Assembly (NCBI RefSeq): GCF_964204645.1
Contig: NC_134028.1
Location: 12,503,001 to 12,567,000 of the forward strand
Source: Tubulanus polymorphus
Taxonomy: Eukaryota; Nemertea; Palaeonemertea; Tubulaniformes; Tubulanidae
Direction of reading: 5' to 3'
Length of the DNA: 64,000 bases
Shown here: positions 32,860 through 44,820 of the stretch, piece after piece
Layout of the letters: every line of letters begins with the position of its first letter
Numbering within the stretch: position 1 is the stretch's first letter
Translations under genes and position numbers: made by a program
The notes under the pieces: generated by a model
What the model saw: the letters and a program-made list of their open reading frames with translations, nothing else
Told to the model about the DNA's origin: nothing
Databases searched by the model: none

Positions 32860-34640
32860 CGAGAATGAAATCTTCCCAAAAATTGATCATGGGCCTTTTG
32901 TCTGAACTAATGTTCATAATTGCAATACATCCCTTGAATGATATAAAACAACTAAAACTATGAGTGACCATATAAGATACGGTACAAACTTGGTGAGAGC
33001 CTGGGTTTCATCAGAGGTTTTTCATTTTTATCATACGGACCAATCAGGACAGCAGCTCCCAAGTTCTTCAAATTTGAGGCCAGTCAGTCGGTTACTGACA
33101 AAACAGTTCATCGACTGACATGATTTTTAATAATTCCACGATAGGATTGCTTTATGTGGCTTTCATCTTCACTCAGACAAATCGTTGTTACGCGCGACCT
33201 ATACCGTGGCGTGCGTACTCTATAACTGACACATACACGCAGTGAACACGAGAGTGTAAGGCTATATTGCCTACGCGACTGTACACGAACGCTCCACTGT
33301 GTTGGAAACTGGTGTATTTCATATAGATATATATGTTGATTTATTATATTTCTTTAGAGCTATTTCTATAATGTATTCAACATTCAGTAGTGTGATTGTA
33401 CTGTGTTTGAAGCGTATTAAATCCTGCAATTCATCATTTTGTTACGCGAACTTAAACATTTTTCGCGCTTATGACCAGCACGGTATTTAAACCTGTGAAT
33501 TCTTGGCTAGGCGTCAGTCTGGTTCTATATACCCCTTGTACGGCACAGTTATTGTAAGTATTTATATCAATTTAGATTTGCTGGATTTCAAACTAAAGTT
33601 TGGCCTTTTGAATGTTATTTGTCTAAATCTTGTATTTTTTGTACCTTTGTAGCAAACCTCACTCACTCACTCCCTTAGTCGTTCTGTCATTGTAAATAAA
33701 TGAGCGTATTGGAACTGTGAATTTTTGTCGTTGTTTGTTGAGGATTTAGGACCAGGCTGAACACACTGTGCACCAGTTAACAAACTAATACAGATAATCA
33801 GGCTCCAAAACGGATCACTAATCAAATAACTTCAATTAATAATGATAAAATAAGTATTACAGTAGTGTCAATATCAGACTCATGTCTAAAAATTCGAATC
33901 TATCAGTGAATCAGCCGTGTGGCGAACACGGAAGTAAATTTCCACATTTTGAAACCACATTTTCATCAGATATCTTGATGCAACGTTACCCTACGCACGG
34001 GATATCAAAACTAGATGAACCATTGAACACATCGCACACAATAAAACGTTATATCATACGCCTTGAATATCAGTATTCGCGCTAGAAATGATGAATATCA
34101 ACCTATTCAATCGTGCCACCATTTTGTTTGTAAAATAACGTGCACCAGCTGATCCACCTCGTTCAATGTTATGACATCATGACGGAAGTCAAAACCGGGT
34201 CAACACAAATTTTATAGAACCAAGATTTTGAGGGGTTTCGTCTTTGAAAGCCCATAACTACCGAACCAAGCGTCAGATCTTGGTGATATAAAGTTCTTCC
34301 GACACAAATAGCATTGAATTTTCACATGTGTTATTTTGGACATTCAAAGATGCTGCATAAAAAAACGTGCTCAAATAAATCGAATTTTTGAATCTTTTTG
34401 GTAAATTTCTCAAAAAATATGAAACCCACGGCTTTCAACTTTGTGCACCATAAAGAAAAACCAATTACGATATATATTTTTGATTAATCCGTTCAATTCG
34501 CCCATAAGTAGTGAAATTACAGGCTAATGAAATTGCGTTTGAGTGTGCTAAAAATAGCTTCGAGCGTAGTGTATTAAGCATACGAATGATTATCGATCGG
34601 CAAGACTGTTGACATAGGCTCTGTCAAAGGGTTTAGGTGC
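32860..34640 (+). repeat. R3 family copy 1 (direct)
   Basis: It matches 56130-57935 in reverse complement and 57935-59290 directly. Shared words include 'cttcaaatttgaggccag', 'tcttcactcagacaaatcg', 'tgaatcagccgtgtggcgaa' and 'atatcttgatgcaacgttac'. A solo LTR interrupts it at 33300-33763. Confidence 0.8.
33300..33763 (+). mobile_element. Solo LTR with 5-bp TSD
   Basis: The 464-bp sequence starts TGTTGG and ends TGAACA. It is flanked by CACTG at 33295-33299 and 33764-33768. The other R3 copies lack it and show a single 'cactgtg'. An AATAAA at about 33695 near the 3' side suggests + orientation. The retrotransposon class is not resolvable. Confidence 0.8.
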
Positions 34641-34934
34641 TAGGGCACAGAAACCACTACGGACCATTGCGAAGTGAATACAGTATGCCCCCACAACGCG
34701 ATAAAATCACAATGGACTGTTAATTGTTGGCTATACTATGTTGATGATATCAGCCCTTGGGTCCGATATGACAAAGATTTTTGCCTATTCTTATTTGTTT
34801 ATTTACTAAATGTTTAGTCTCATTTCATATATTTAACAAGCAGTCTCCCTATTCAACTTTACTATTATATTTCTTTTATTTCCAAAACATAGTAGGGGAG
34901 ATTACAACAAAGCCCTTTCTACTTCGACATTATT

Positions 34935-35907
34935 CAGACATGCCAGATTTAAAAAATCTACCTCAGGGACATATTCAAATTTCTTCAGGGACATTATTAG
35001 AACTGTCAGGGACAAAAATATCCAGCCACATTTTCAAGGACATTTACAAGGAGGATCTCAGGGAAAAAACCTACTAAATTTTACAGTGAAACAATGTCAT
35101 GATGATCCGAGATATTAGAATATAGGCCTGTTGTTTTTTAAACACAACTTGAATTCCGTTTCATAATTAGCTGCTTTGCTTTGATTGACGTGATGCCAGA
35201 TTGCCCCTAGCTGCTCTACGAGCAATTATCCAAAAAAGCTGTGTCTTTATGAGCTGAAAATTACTTATGTTGGGCAATGCAACTTGTTCATTTTGTAATT
35301 TGTATCAATTATAAATGAGTTGTTGATACTATTTTACGTCTTCTCGCCTATGTCTGTAGAATTTGGAGGACTCTGAACACCAGGCGGAAATAGTCGATTA
35401 GCAATTAGCGTGCGGCAAGTTTGATTGACAGCACTACTGATTGTGTCTATGGGAGGCCGAGCTCTCCTCTTTTATCGTGCGCGAATGCATTTTGTCTCAT
35501 TTTGTTGAACGAATGACAGCTTATTGGCACACTGCCAGTTTCCTGGAAAACATAAACTAGGCCACACTCAAGGCACGTTTTCACATGATGCACACTTGAT
35601 TTCAAACATAGGCCTATGTAGCTCATACACACAGTCTCTCGTGTGGGGTGTGGCATTGCTGTGGCAACTCAGTTGGATCGATTATGTTAGCTCAAGCGAG
35701 CAAGTGTCGGGACCAATGCAGAATTAATACCTGAATGAGGCAATTCTCTCCGGGATTTTTATGGGCTATTCATAAAATGTTAACTCCCACTGGTAATTTA
35801 GGACTAAATGAAATTTCCGTGACAAATTGCGTCTCTCCGGTACAGCGGGATACAAAATTTATAAAACCGGGACTGTCCCGGCGGAACCAGGACGTCAGGG
35901 ATGTCTA
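34935..35907. mobile_element. Non-autonomous DNA transposon with perfect 6-bp TSD (AGACATG/CCAGA ends)
   Basis: The TSD attatt lies at 34929-34934 and 35908-35913. The short ends CAGACATGCCAGA / TCAGGGATGTCTA are inverted with mismatches. 'ctcagggacat' runs inside the left end, and 'gggactgtcccggcggaa' inside the right end matches the 22120-22885 element. The interior at 35527-35605 holds the 'actaggccaca' core. Confidence 0.75.
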
Positions 35908-36642
35908 ATTATTATATCTTAGGTCTAATTATTGTTTCTTAACTATAATTATCTGCTCATTTGTTTCCTTATTAATTAATGAATTTTTGCTCAGACAGAT
36001 AACCCACCAATGGATTAAACAATGACCAGTTTGTCACCTGTCAGCTACCAGTCTGTCACATGTCAGACTGTTTGTTCTTATCATAACCAATAATATATAG
36101 CATGTGATATTCAGAAGAATTGACATACTCACTCAATTTCGTTAAGTCAGCCTTAGGGTGAACAAATTCAGACACATACCATGTGTGTCCGGAAGCCTTT
36201 GTTGTCTATGTCGAGTAAGCAAGTTCCAGAATAAACTTGAAAAAAGTGAACATTGCTATACCAGTTCCAGACCCCAAAATTATAACAAGAGGTCGATGGA
36301 GGTTGAGACTTTGTCAAGAAAATCTCAAATTCCAGACAAGAACCCGATGGGCCTTGAAGCATTGGTAGATTACACAGTATCGAGTAGGGCAGCCAACCTG
36401 TGAAAAGTGCTATTGGTAATAGATTGAATTTATTTCTGTTACATCTCATTGAAATATGAAACACAATGTTTAAAAAATATTTAAATCAATCAGTACTGGT
36501 AATTAATAAAAAGAACCTTAGTAACACCTTCCATATTTCAGTTTGCATCAAACAAATCAAATCATAGAATAGTATAGTATATCAAAGCTAAAATTCATAT
36601 ATAATGGTTGTTCATATTTATATATAGCTTATATTTGTTTAA

Positions 36643-37249
36643 TGTTAAATGTCTCTAATTATCGTTTAAATGTCTCTAATTATCGCAGTAATAATACCAG
36701 AAGTAAAAATGCCAGAGGTAAAAACGCCAGGGGTATACAAATGCCAGAGGTAAAAATGCCAGAGGAAATAATGCCAGAAGGATAAATTGATTCAATGATT
36801 TTAAGAAACAAGTGCATCAAAACTTAAAAACTATTCATCGAATTGTTGCTTTGATGTAATAAATGAATTACAGCAAACTAACTTGTCGAAAACTTTTGTT
36901 TTTTATTATCATACCTGTTATCATAATTCTTCGCTTATTTTTCCTCATATTTCCTTCTGGCATTTCTACCTCTGGAATTTTTACCTATGGTGTGATTTTT
37001 ACTTCTGGTATTATTACCTGGATTCGTTAATTGTTGTTTGTCTCCCTGTCATGTCATTACTCGTCACCTTTATTTTTCTACCATTTTCCGTGTCTCCACC
37101 TGCCTTGTAACTCAATGTATATAAATAGTTTGTGTCTAAAATAAAGTCAGTCCAGTTTTGGTATTCCAAGCTGATAGTTCAGTCGTTACTTTGCTCTCTT
37201 CCGGATTTCCGACAGCGACCATTCTTCGAGAATAGGATCAAGAATAACA
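36643..37249 (+). mobile_element. Solo LTR-like element, TGTTA...TAACA, with 8-bp flanking repeat
   Basis: It is flanked by TTGTTTAA at 36635-36642 and 37250-37257. A TATA box (tataaatag) at about 37119 and an AATAAA at about 37140 fit an LTR in + orientation. LTR integrases usually duplicate 4-6 bp, so either part of the 8-bp match is chance or this is another element type. Confidence 0.6.
36695..37025. repeat. Palindromic minisatellite of 'atgccagaggtaaaa' units
   Basis: About six direct imperfect 16-bp units (36695-36785) are mirrored by inverted units (36953-37025: 'ggcatttctacctctgg'). It lies inside the LTR-like element and would form a long hairpin. Confidence 0.8.
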
Positions 37250-37772
37250 TTGTTTAAATAGGAATAAATTCTGAAAATCAGAAAAAGCTACCATGGACAT
37301 TGTGTTGATAGGCTACCCGTCATCTCTAATCCTGAAAAAATATTGTCCTAAGGTACGTTCGATTGATAACAAACTACCTTCTTCTTTTCTATCATCAAGT
37401 CAATCGATACACAGAAATAATTTTTGCACCATTTTGAATATAAAAGTGTTTTGTATAAAATATATGCAGTGGGGATAACAGACTGTAATTCGTTAGATTA
37501 TTCCAGACGTACATTTCACGTACAGTTTTATTAGAGGACCGAAGGTCCTGTGCTCTCGACATATTTACATTGTTCATTCTACAACTCTTCTAATTATGCA
37601 TATCTGTTTGCTTAAGCAACTGCCCTGGGCACTACGGTGAGACTTGACGCCTCGGACAGTGGTAGGCAGGAACAAATGCGTCAGGTCGATTTGTTCTGAT
37701 ATCAACTTTAGAGTGAAATATGGCCAGTTATCTATGTCTATCACTTTCAAAGAATTTTTCATAATAATTGGA

Positions 37773-37815
37773 CCGATAATAATTTTAACAATTTTGAAAA
37801 TCGTTAAAATTATTG
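37773..37815. repeat. AT-rich perfect hairpin
   Basis: 'aataattttaac' and 'gttaaaattatt' form a 12-bp stem around a short loop. Confidence 0.6.
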
Positions 37816-37836
37816 AGTTTATTTCATTCATAATAA

Positions 37837-38115
37837 TTACCCATGGACCAAGAGGTTTATTACATCCTTGTGAAGTGCATAGATGAGATATTTGTCGAAG
37901 TTCAAAATACCAGCTAACGATGGAGGGATGCACTTAGTAATATACGAGTAGATTCGTTCGCGGTCAGAAGAATGAACCATGTTAAACTCTATCGGCGTGG
38001 TGCGGATCCAAGGACCATACCGCACCAGATTCTTCAAAGAGTAAGATCGATTCCATCGCGACATCGTGTATACAAACTGCTGCAGCCGGGAATCAAACGT
38101 CACAACGAGATGCAT
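37837..38115 (-). CDS. Possible protein-coding segment, unknown
   Basis: The 92-codon frame is clearly richer in GC than its surroundings. It reads 'MSRWNRSYSLKNLVRYGPWI', then 'RTTPIEFNMVHSSDRERIYS', then 'ILNFDKYLIYALHKDV'. The codon choice looks protein-like. No splice signals or family were recognised. It could be a captured exon or retrocopy in the USP intron. Confidence 0.3.
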   Translation of the reverse strand: MHLVVTFDSRLQQFVYTMSRWNRSYSLKNLVRYGPWIRTTPIEFNMVHSSDRERIYSYITKCIPPSLAGILNFDKYLIYALHKDVINLLVHG

Positions 38116-38119
38116 TCAC

Positions 38120-39375
38120 AATGCTCATTCTCCCCACACGATGCCCATTCAAAGACGGGACCGCTACGGAGTAACCGCGTCATTGCAAAGAATGACAATG
38201 ACTTATATCCCAAACAATACTAGTTCGCCTGTTCGGTGTTTTTTCTATTATTTTCTATACGCAAAGTATTGCGTAAAATTCATCCGAATATTCATGTGCA
38301 CGTTTTATTCACCACTGGTGCACCAAAAATCAATTTTAGAATGCAAAATATTTTCAAATTAATGTTTCTATTTTCATACAATATAGATTTAGAATACAAG
38401 TTTGGCAAGGAAAATGTGTTACTAAACAGTCTATCGACGGGAGTCCGTAGCAGGTGTGCGTAGCTCTGATTGGTTGTTGCAATGCATTGGTAGACCCCGT
38501 TAATGAGGAATCCCACAGAATCCAATTGTTGCTACGCAATATGTACGCAGTAAATGAACAAAAGCATGCCACACTGCCTTACAACTCGGCGTTAATTTCG
38601 GTCTTACTGTAAAAATTTAAGGCTTTCAAGGATATTGTCTATCTAAAAATCTTCTTAATATTATTGTGAGCAACTTCTATCACCATTTAACCCAATATAA
38701 TGTGAAACAATCTTGAACACAAAGTTGCCAGATCTATTTTTCAGCGTATTTAGCCCTATTAATCCGATCTTTCGTAAATTCAATGACTGTAAAAATGGTG
38801 TGCTTTGGTTCGCGGTAAACATACATGACACGATGCTGACACGCTCGTAATAGCTCTCTCATTCCTTTAGAGCTAAAAATCTATCTAATAAATCTAAGTT
38901 CATTGTTCTTAATCTAATCTAATAGTGTGCCATAGCTTTGCTATTCATAAAGCGCACCAAAAGCTTGTTTCCATAAATTTACGTCACTTCAATTACATAT
39001 TTTACTAAAAACTTTATTTGCCATACCCATTGCATATACACTATTCCGCACATACAAGCAAATGGTGGTACAACACTTGTGGAAATGTGTGACAACAATG
39101 ATGTCAGTGTAAGTGGGTTTTTCACGGCAAACCTGCACGTGCTGTCTGAAAACCTTACAAGTCACAGCTTAAGTTATCAAGTATAATCCTTTTGAATTTC
39201 TTTCTTGAACTCCAAATCTTTTTGTTTAAAACTGGTTATTGCTACTCTCCAGTTATATAACAGAATTAAAACTTATGCCCAAAGATTTAAAAACTTACCG
39301 GCTGTATTTCAGAATTAAAACTTATGCCTAAAGACTTAAAAAGTGGCAACACTGATGGCATAGTACAAAAAAAGA
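38120..39375. other. Intronic sequence without recognised feature
   Basis: Several short ORFs overlap on both strands, with no domain, repeat match or splice context seen. Confidence 0.4.
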
Positions 39376-39872
39376 AACGAAATTCTTAATATGGACTTTC
39401 TTAAATTATTATGAGTGTATGTTTAACCAGCATCAAAATTAAACATAAGTACTCTAGATTAGAAACTAAAAGCAGAACAAATAAAAAAAAGTGAAAACTA
39501 TTGGATTGAATTCAAATGATGGGAGAAGACTGACTTTTTACAGATAATTTGATCAAAAATCAAAAATAAGGACAGAAAATATCAAATAAATTGCCCATGG
39601 GCAAAGTGTGGTTTACCTTGAAAGCTAGAGGTTGTTTGGAGTAAGGGCATTGCTTGAAAAATCTTTTTAATTCGTGACTTCAAAGATCCACAAGTTTATA
39701 TTGTATTTTATCTTTCTTAAAGAATTATTTTGTAGTAAAATAAGACCAAAGATATACATTTGGTTACGGTCCAAGTCCAAAAGTTTGTAGGGTACAGGTA
39801 GGCGTGGTAGGGAAATTATTTTAAATTTTCCAAAAAAATATGTTTCACAATATGAAAAAAATATTCAAATAA

Positions 39873-40376
39873 GGCCTATCCCAAAATAATTGTCTGTTTG
39901 CCGTAAACACCGACTCAACATTTCAGGATGAGTCGGTAGGTAAGAAAAAAAATCATCTACGTTGTGCACGGGAAATTTGTCTAATAGCGTAGATTTCGAG
40001 AATTATTCTAAAATTATAACTTCGTCCAGAGCGTCATCTCTGTGTTAAAAATGAAACAGTACATCGAATATGTGCGCGGATTTATGTTAACAGCTTTGAT
40101 ATAGTCACTAGGAGAATGAATGGCAGCTTATTGGAACACTGCCAGTTTCCTGGAAAACTTAAATTAGGCCACATTGAGATGGCTTGTTTTCACACGATGC
40201 ACACTTGAATTCAAACATATATAATACCTAGCTCATACGTAGGCAGTGGGTCGGTCGGCCGTTTATATCAAAAATAAAATTTATTTCAATGAATCCCAGA
40301 AAAAAAGTTTTCACTCGGTACCTTTGAAGTCGGGTCGGTCGGGTTACGGCAAACAGACCATTAATATGGGATGGCC
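39873..40376. mobile_element. PIF/Harbinger-like MITE, second copy at the same R2 site
   Basis: TAA flanks at 39870-39872 and 40377-40379. It has the same ends and interior as 27319-27887, about 65 bp shorter. Presence in R2 copies B and D but not G suggests B and D share an ancestor that already carried it. Confidence 0.9.
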
Positions 40377-40999
40377 TAAAATTCATATGATGTATCAGAG
40401 GGTGGCTGAATATTGGGTCATGGTAACCTCTTCCAATGTTGGCCGCAGAAGTTAAAATACCGGTACAGAAGAAATCGGTTATTAGATCGTTTTAAATCCT
40501 GGAATTTACGACTACAATATTCAGACCTCGACCTTTACTTTTAGTTTGCTGCTTAATATTTTCAGTTCACAAGAAATATAATTTATTACAAATTCTATCA
40601 AACAGAAAACACAGCGCTCATCTTCTGCTACGAATATTCAGCCTATTTTCATGTCAAGCGCGCACGCGTTACAACATCACCTTGAGTAATGTATAGTGTA
40701 TAGTACTGTACGAGCTTGTGTGTGTGTCGTGTAGCACTCTGCACGCACAGGTGGAGGCCTCGTGTAAGTGAATGTTCGCTTACACTTCAATGTCAATCAA
40801 AACAATCACCGGGTATTAAAATGAAACAATACCTATGGCGGATGTGTGAAATAATTACATCCTCACCAGCAATGAGCATATAAAATTCGTACGTATACGG
40901 CACCTAGTCCAATGAAACGTACGCCATTCTATGGCTTTCCCATAATCATTTTAGTAGCGCCGGAATTCTCCGTATATCCCAAAAACAGCCAATCCCAAT

Positions 41000-41825
41000 T
41001 ACCAATTTAATATGTAATACAGAGTTATTCTACTATACAACGTCCCCTAGTGACCATATGCAAAACCCAATAGCCTTGAAACTCACCACAATCATAGAAC
41101 ATGTCCTGAACTACAAGTTTGCAATTGATCATGGTAACAAAATATGCCTAGGTACTCATCTAATAAGGATATACTAAGTTATTCTAATATTCAACGCCCT
41201 CTGAACATATAGATTAACTAATGTGCTTAAAACTCACCACAATCATAGACGATGTCATGAACTACTACTTTGCAATCGATTTCGGTAACAAAATATGCAT
41301 AGGTACAAATATAACATGGAAATACTAAGTTATTGTATTATTCATCACAAATTACATATATCCATCACAAATAACAATGAGAAATGGCAAACTAGAAGGA
41401 AGCTACAGGACTCAGAATTCGGCCCAATATTTGGGCACTATAAAGGTCATAGGACAGCCATCCTGAGTCTGATCAACCCAATTTTTCTTATGCTGATGGG
41501 CCCTTGGGGGATTCAAATATATCCAAAAGATCCAGGTAATTGATCAAAGCGTCTTCAAAATTTCCCTCAAAAAGTTCAAAAATGTGTAAAAAGTGCTGAT
41601 TTTGGCGAACAACAATGGCTGCCAGTCGGCCATCTTGATTCTGACAGGGCCAGTTTTTGGGCTCAAGATGTGTCTAGGGTAGATACACATGTAACCCAAA
41701 TATCAAGACATTGCATTGAAGCGTCTTCCAAACTTACCAAAATAACTGGATTCCTTCTACGGACGGACGAACGGATGGATGAAAAGTGAACGCAAAAATG
41801 TCATTTTTCGAATTATGAATGGAAA
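41000..41825 (+). repeat. R1 copy nested in R2
   Basis: It starts in an internal unit ('accaatttaatatg'). It runs through two 'actcaccacaatcatag' units and the 'ggctgccagtcggccatctt' block, then to 'acggacggacgaacggatgg'. The terminal hairpin is lost. Confidence 0.75.
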
Positions 41826-42607
41826 CGCATAGGTCTACCTATCTTCGGCATGAAGTTCTTGGCAGAATTTTTGAGAATCCGTGCTCCAAGTAATCAAAAA
41901 AGCCAAAGATGTCCCCACTTGATTGAATCAAGAAGTTTTCATGAAAATCTGTCTCTTGATATGATCCATCACACACAACTGCAGATGAATTATCATGAAT
42001 AAACATGGTAGCGGATTTTTCCCACTGACTCAAATAGACACTCGCCACGTTCATGGTGTGAAGATTTCTATACACTGTGTACGAAGTTTGTTCCAATTTC
42101 CAAGTTCCCAATTTTACTGCCCTTCTATAGAATTCACTGATTTTCACGTCCACAAACCCTGGCTATTGAATCATTTGCAGTTTCCAAGAAAACTTTAACT
42201 AGGCCACGCGCGAGGCGCGCTTTTCATATACATGCACAGATCAATACATCACATAGCAGCGAGTCTGTAATGAGCACGTGTGTGAAGCATGAATATATGT
42301 AAAAGGGCACGTGTTCTTCTGAATCGAAATGTAGTTCCATCAACAAATAAATAACTAAATTGATAAATAAGCAACGGATTACGATGAAATTCAATAGGGT
42401 TAGAACTTTTATTACTGCATTGAATGTTTAAAAAGTTCTGAAGAGAAACTAAGCCTTGTTTGGAAGTTATTTTGTACCAAAGGAAGAAAGTTTCATATGC
42501 GATAACAAAATGGACTTCGATAAAGCGAAAGTTCATAATAAATGATACGTTCTCTAAGCATTATAGGTTTTGAGATCCGAAAATAAAATTTTTACATTCT
42601 TACATAC

Positions 42608-42712
42608 CTTGTTCCGATTTCGGTTTTCATGATAGCGTTGAAAAGGATTTCCCGATTTATAGCCATAGTTTTCACTTCTTCTAGGTAAAGATTCCTTACG
42701 ATTTTTCTTGGT
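42608..42712 (-). CDS. USP36/42: USP36/USP42-like deubiquitinase, penultimate coding exon
   Basis: The acceptor is aatttatag and the donor AAG|GTATGT. The exon is 105 nt, phase 0 on both sides. It encodes 'TKKNRKESLPRRSENYGYKS' and then 'GNPFQRYHENRNRNK'. It continues the basic stretch that in vertebrate USP36/42 follows 'DEEFDRGK' (KKIKKFKREKRR). Confidence 0.8.
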
Positions 42713-43548
42713 CTATAAATTAAAAGAACCAATCCATTTAGAAGGAAAGAAAAGCTGGTATCACAAGTGAAGAGCTGTGTATAGCATTTTCAATTAGATT
42801 ACTGATTCCTCTTGCATCCTCAGCTTATCAAAAGGACAAAATCCTGAGGTTAAGACCCCCAAGAATCTTCTCAAATGTAGAATCAAGTGTACTTTTTATT
42901 ATTGTAAAATAGATTAATTTTTGGCGCCCTCTTAAGACGTTACCAGACATAAATGAGAACCATAAAAACGTTTCAGAAGCCACTACCAATGAGAGATGTT
43001 AAACAGTCACATGAAACATGTGCACTGTAGTTTACAACCAGCAGTTGGAATATTATGAGCATATTTCCGATGACTTTATTTGATAATTGATTAGAATACG
43101 TACATTGATCATTCTAATGTGAAACTTTATATATCTTCAGTAAATATTTTGAAGACTAAATTTTTAAACCTATTCATCTGTAACCGGCTGGTTGTTGTAT
43201 CGGCAGGGGAACTAGCATTTACACCAGCGGTACAGGATTCCATCCATCAGGAACAACAAGGCAGTTAAACCTTATATGTACAATCTTTATTGCATCCCGG
43301 AATGAGAATGATTATCATAGCTTTACATAGTCTTTATATACAGAATCATGAGTATAATGTGAGAACTAGGTGTCAGACAAGTTGTAGACATCAGGACTCA
43401 CAAACAAACACCTAGTGACATGTTTGAGAGACATTAATTAATTATCGATGAGCACTGACTATAGCTAATTATTGTGAAAACATATTGAGTAATGTCACAT
43501 GTTGATTACGACCTTAAAGCACATATTGACACTATAGTCATAAGTTAT

Positions 43549-43595
43549 ATTATATTATTATTATTATTATTATTATTATGTAGTAGTAGTAGAGC
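43549..43595. repeat. (ATT)n microsatellite followed by (AGT)n
   Basis: An ATT/TTA run of about ten units is followed by four 'gta' units. Confidence 0.85.
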
Positions 43596-43807
43596 TATGA
43601 AATGTCATGAACTGTTCGATATGACATTGTAGATCTATATGATTACGAAGTATGCAAATTATATCAGGGTGACACATCAATCCGCAAAAAAGTGGTGATC
43701 CGCCTCCCCCAGGTGAACAGACAAACTATGGTACAGACGAAATTTATACAATTATATGAAATGGCTGTATTTTAATATGTCAGTTGTACAAATTGAATAT
43801 ATAAAAC

Positions 43808-44820
43808 AACTAGGGGTCCAGGGACACCATGCCCACTTGGGCAGTGGTTTCCAATGCTCAACTATCTAACAATTTCCATATTCGACGCCCCCTGGTAACC
43901 ATATACAAAAACCAATGACCTTGAAACTCACTACAATCATAGAACATGTCAGCAGCTACGATTTGTAATTGATTGTGATAACAAAATATGCCTCGTTACC
44001 AATCTAATATGGAAATACTAAGTATTTCTACTATTCAATGCCCCTGGTGACCATATGCAAAACCCAATGACCTTGAAACTCACCACAATAATAGAACATG
44101 TCATAAACTACAACTTTGCAATTGATCATGGGAACAAAATATGCCTAGGTACCTTTCTAATAAGGAAATCATTCTACTATTCAACGCCCCCTGATGACCA
44201 TATAGAATAACTAATGTCCTTAAAACTCACCACAATCATAGACAATGTCATGAGCTACAACTTTGTAATTGATTGTGGTAACAAAATATGCTTAGGTATC
44301 AATATAATGTGGAAAAACTTTTTCCCACCAATGAATGAGTACTGATGATACCAAGATGGCCGCCAATTGCGTCCTAATTGGCCGATCAAAAATTTCTGGC
44401 TCAGGTATAAAACATCCCTTTCCAAAGAATACCCTTCACAAATTGCAATGAGAAATGGCAAACCAGTAGGAAGCTACAGGACTCAGAATTTGGGCCAAAA
44501 TTAACATTTTTGGGCACTAAAAAGGTCATAAACAGCCATCATGAGTCCGATCAACCCAATTTTTCTTATGGTGATGGGCCCTTGGGGTATTCAAATATGT
44601 ACGAAAGATCAAGGTTATTGATTTAAGCGTCTTCAAAATTTCCCTTAAAAAGTTCAAAAAGTGTAAAAAGTGCTGATTTTTACTAACAACAATGGCTGCC
44701 AGTCGGCCATCTTGATTCTGACAGGGCCAGTTTTTGGGCTGAAGATGTGTCTAGGGTAGATACATGTTTAAACCAAATATCAAGACATTACCTTGAAGCG
44801 TCTTCAAAACTTCCCAACAT
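43808..44820 (+). repeat. R1 copy with intact left end
   Basis: It starts 'actaggggtccagggacacc' and holds about three internal units, each with 'actcaccacaat', 'gttacc/aacaaaatatgc' and 'ttctactattcaacgcccc'. Then come 'aagatggccgccaattg' and 'ccatcttgattctgacaggg'. It stops before the terminal hairpin at 'aaacttcccaacat'. Confidence 0.75.

Larger units (their letters stand above)
39376..42545 (+). repeat. R2 family copy D, near full length with nested inserts
   Basis: The left end 'cgaaattcttaatatggact' is at 39376 and the right end 'gcgaaagttcataa' at about 42525. It holds the TAA MITE (39873-40376), the 'gtaagtgaatgttcgcttac' palindrome at 40764, and an R1 fragment inserted at about 41000-41825. 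Then come 'aactaggccacg' at 42196 and the AT-rich 'aataaataactaaattgata' at 42343. Without inserts it is about 1.8-2 kb. Confidence 0.75.
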
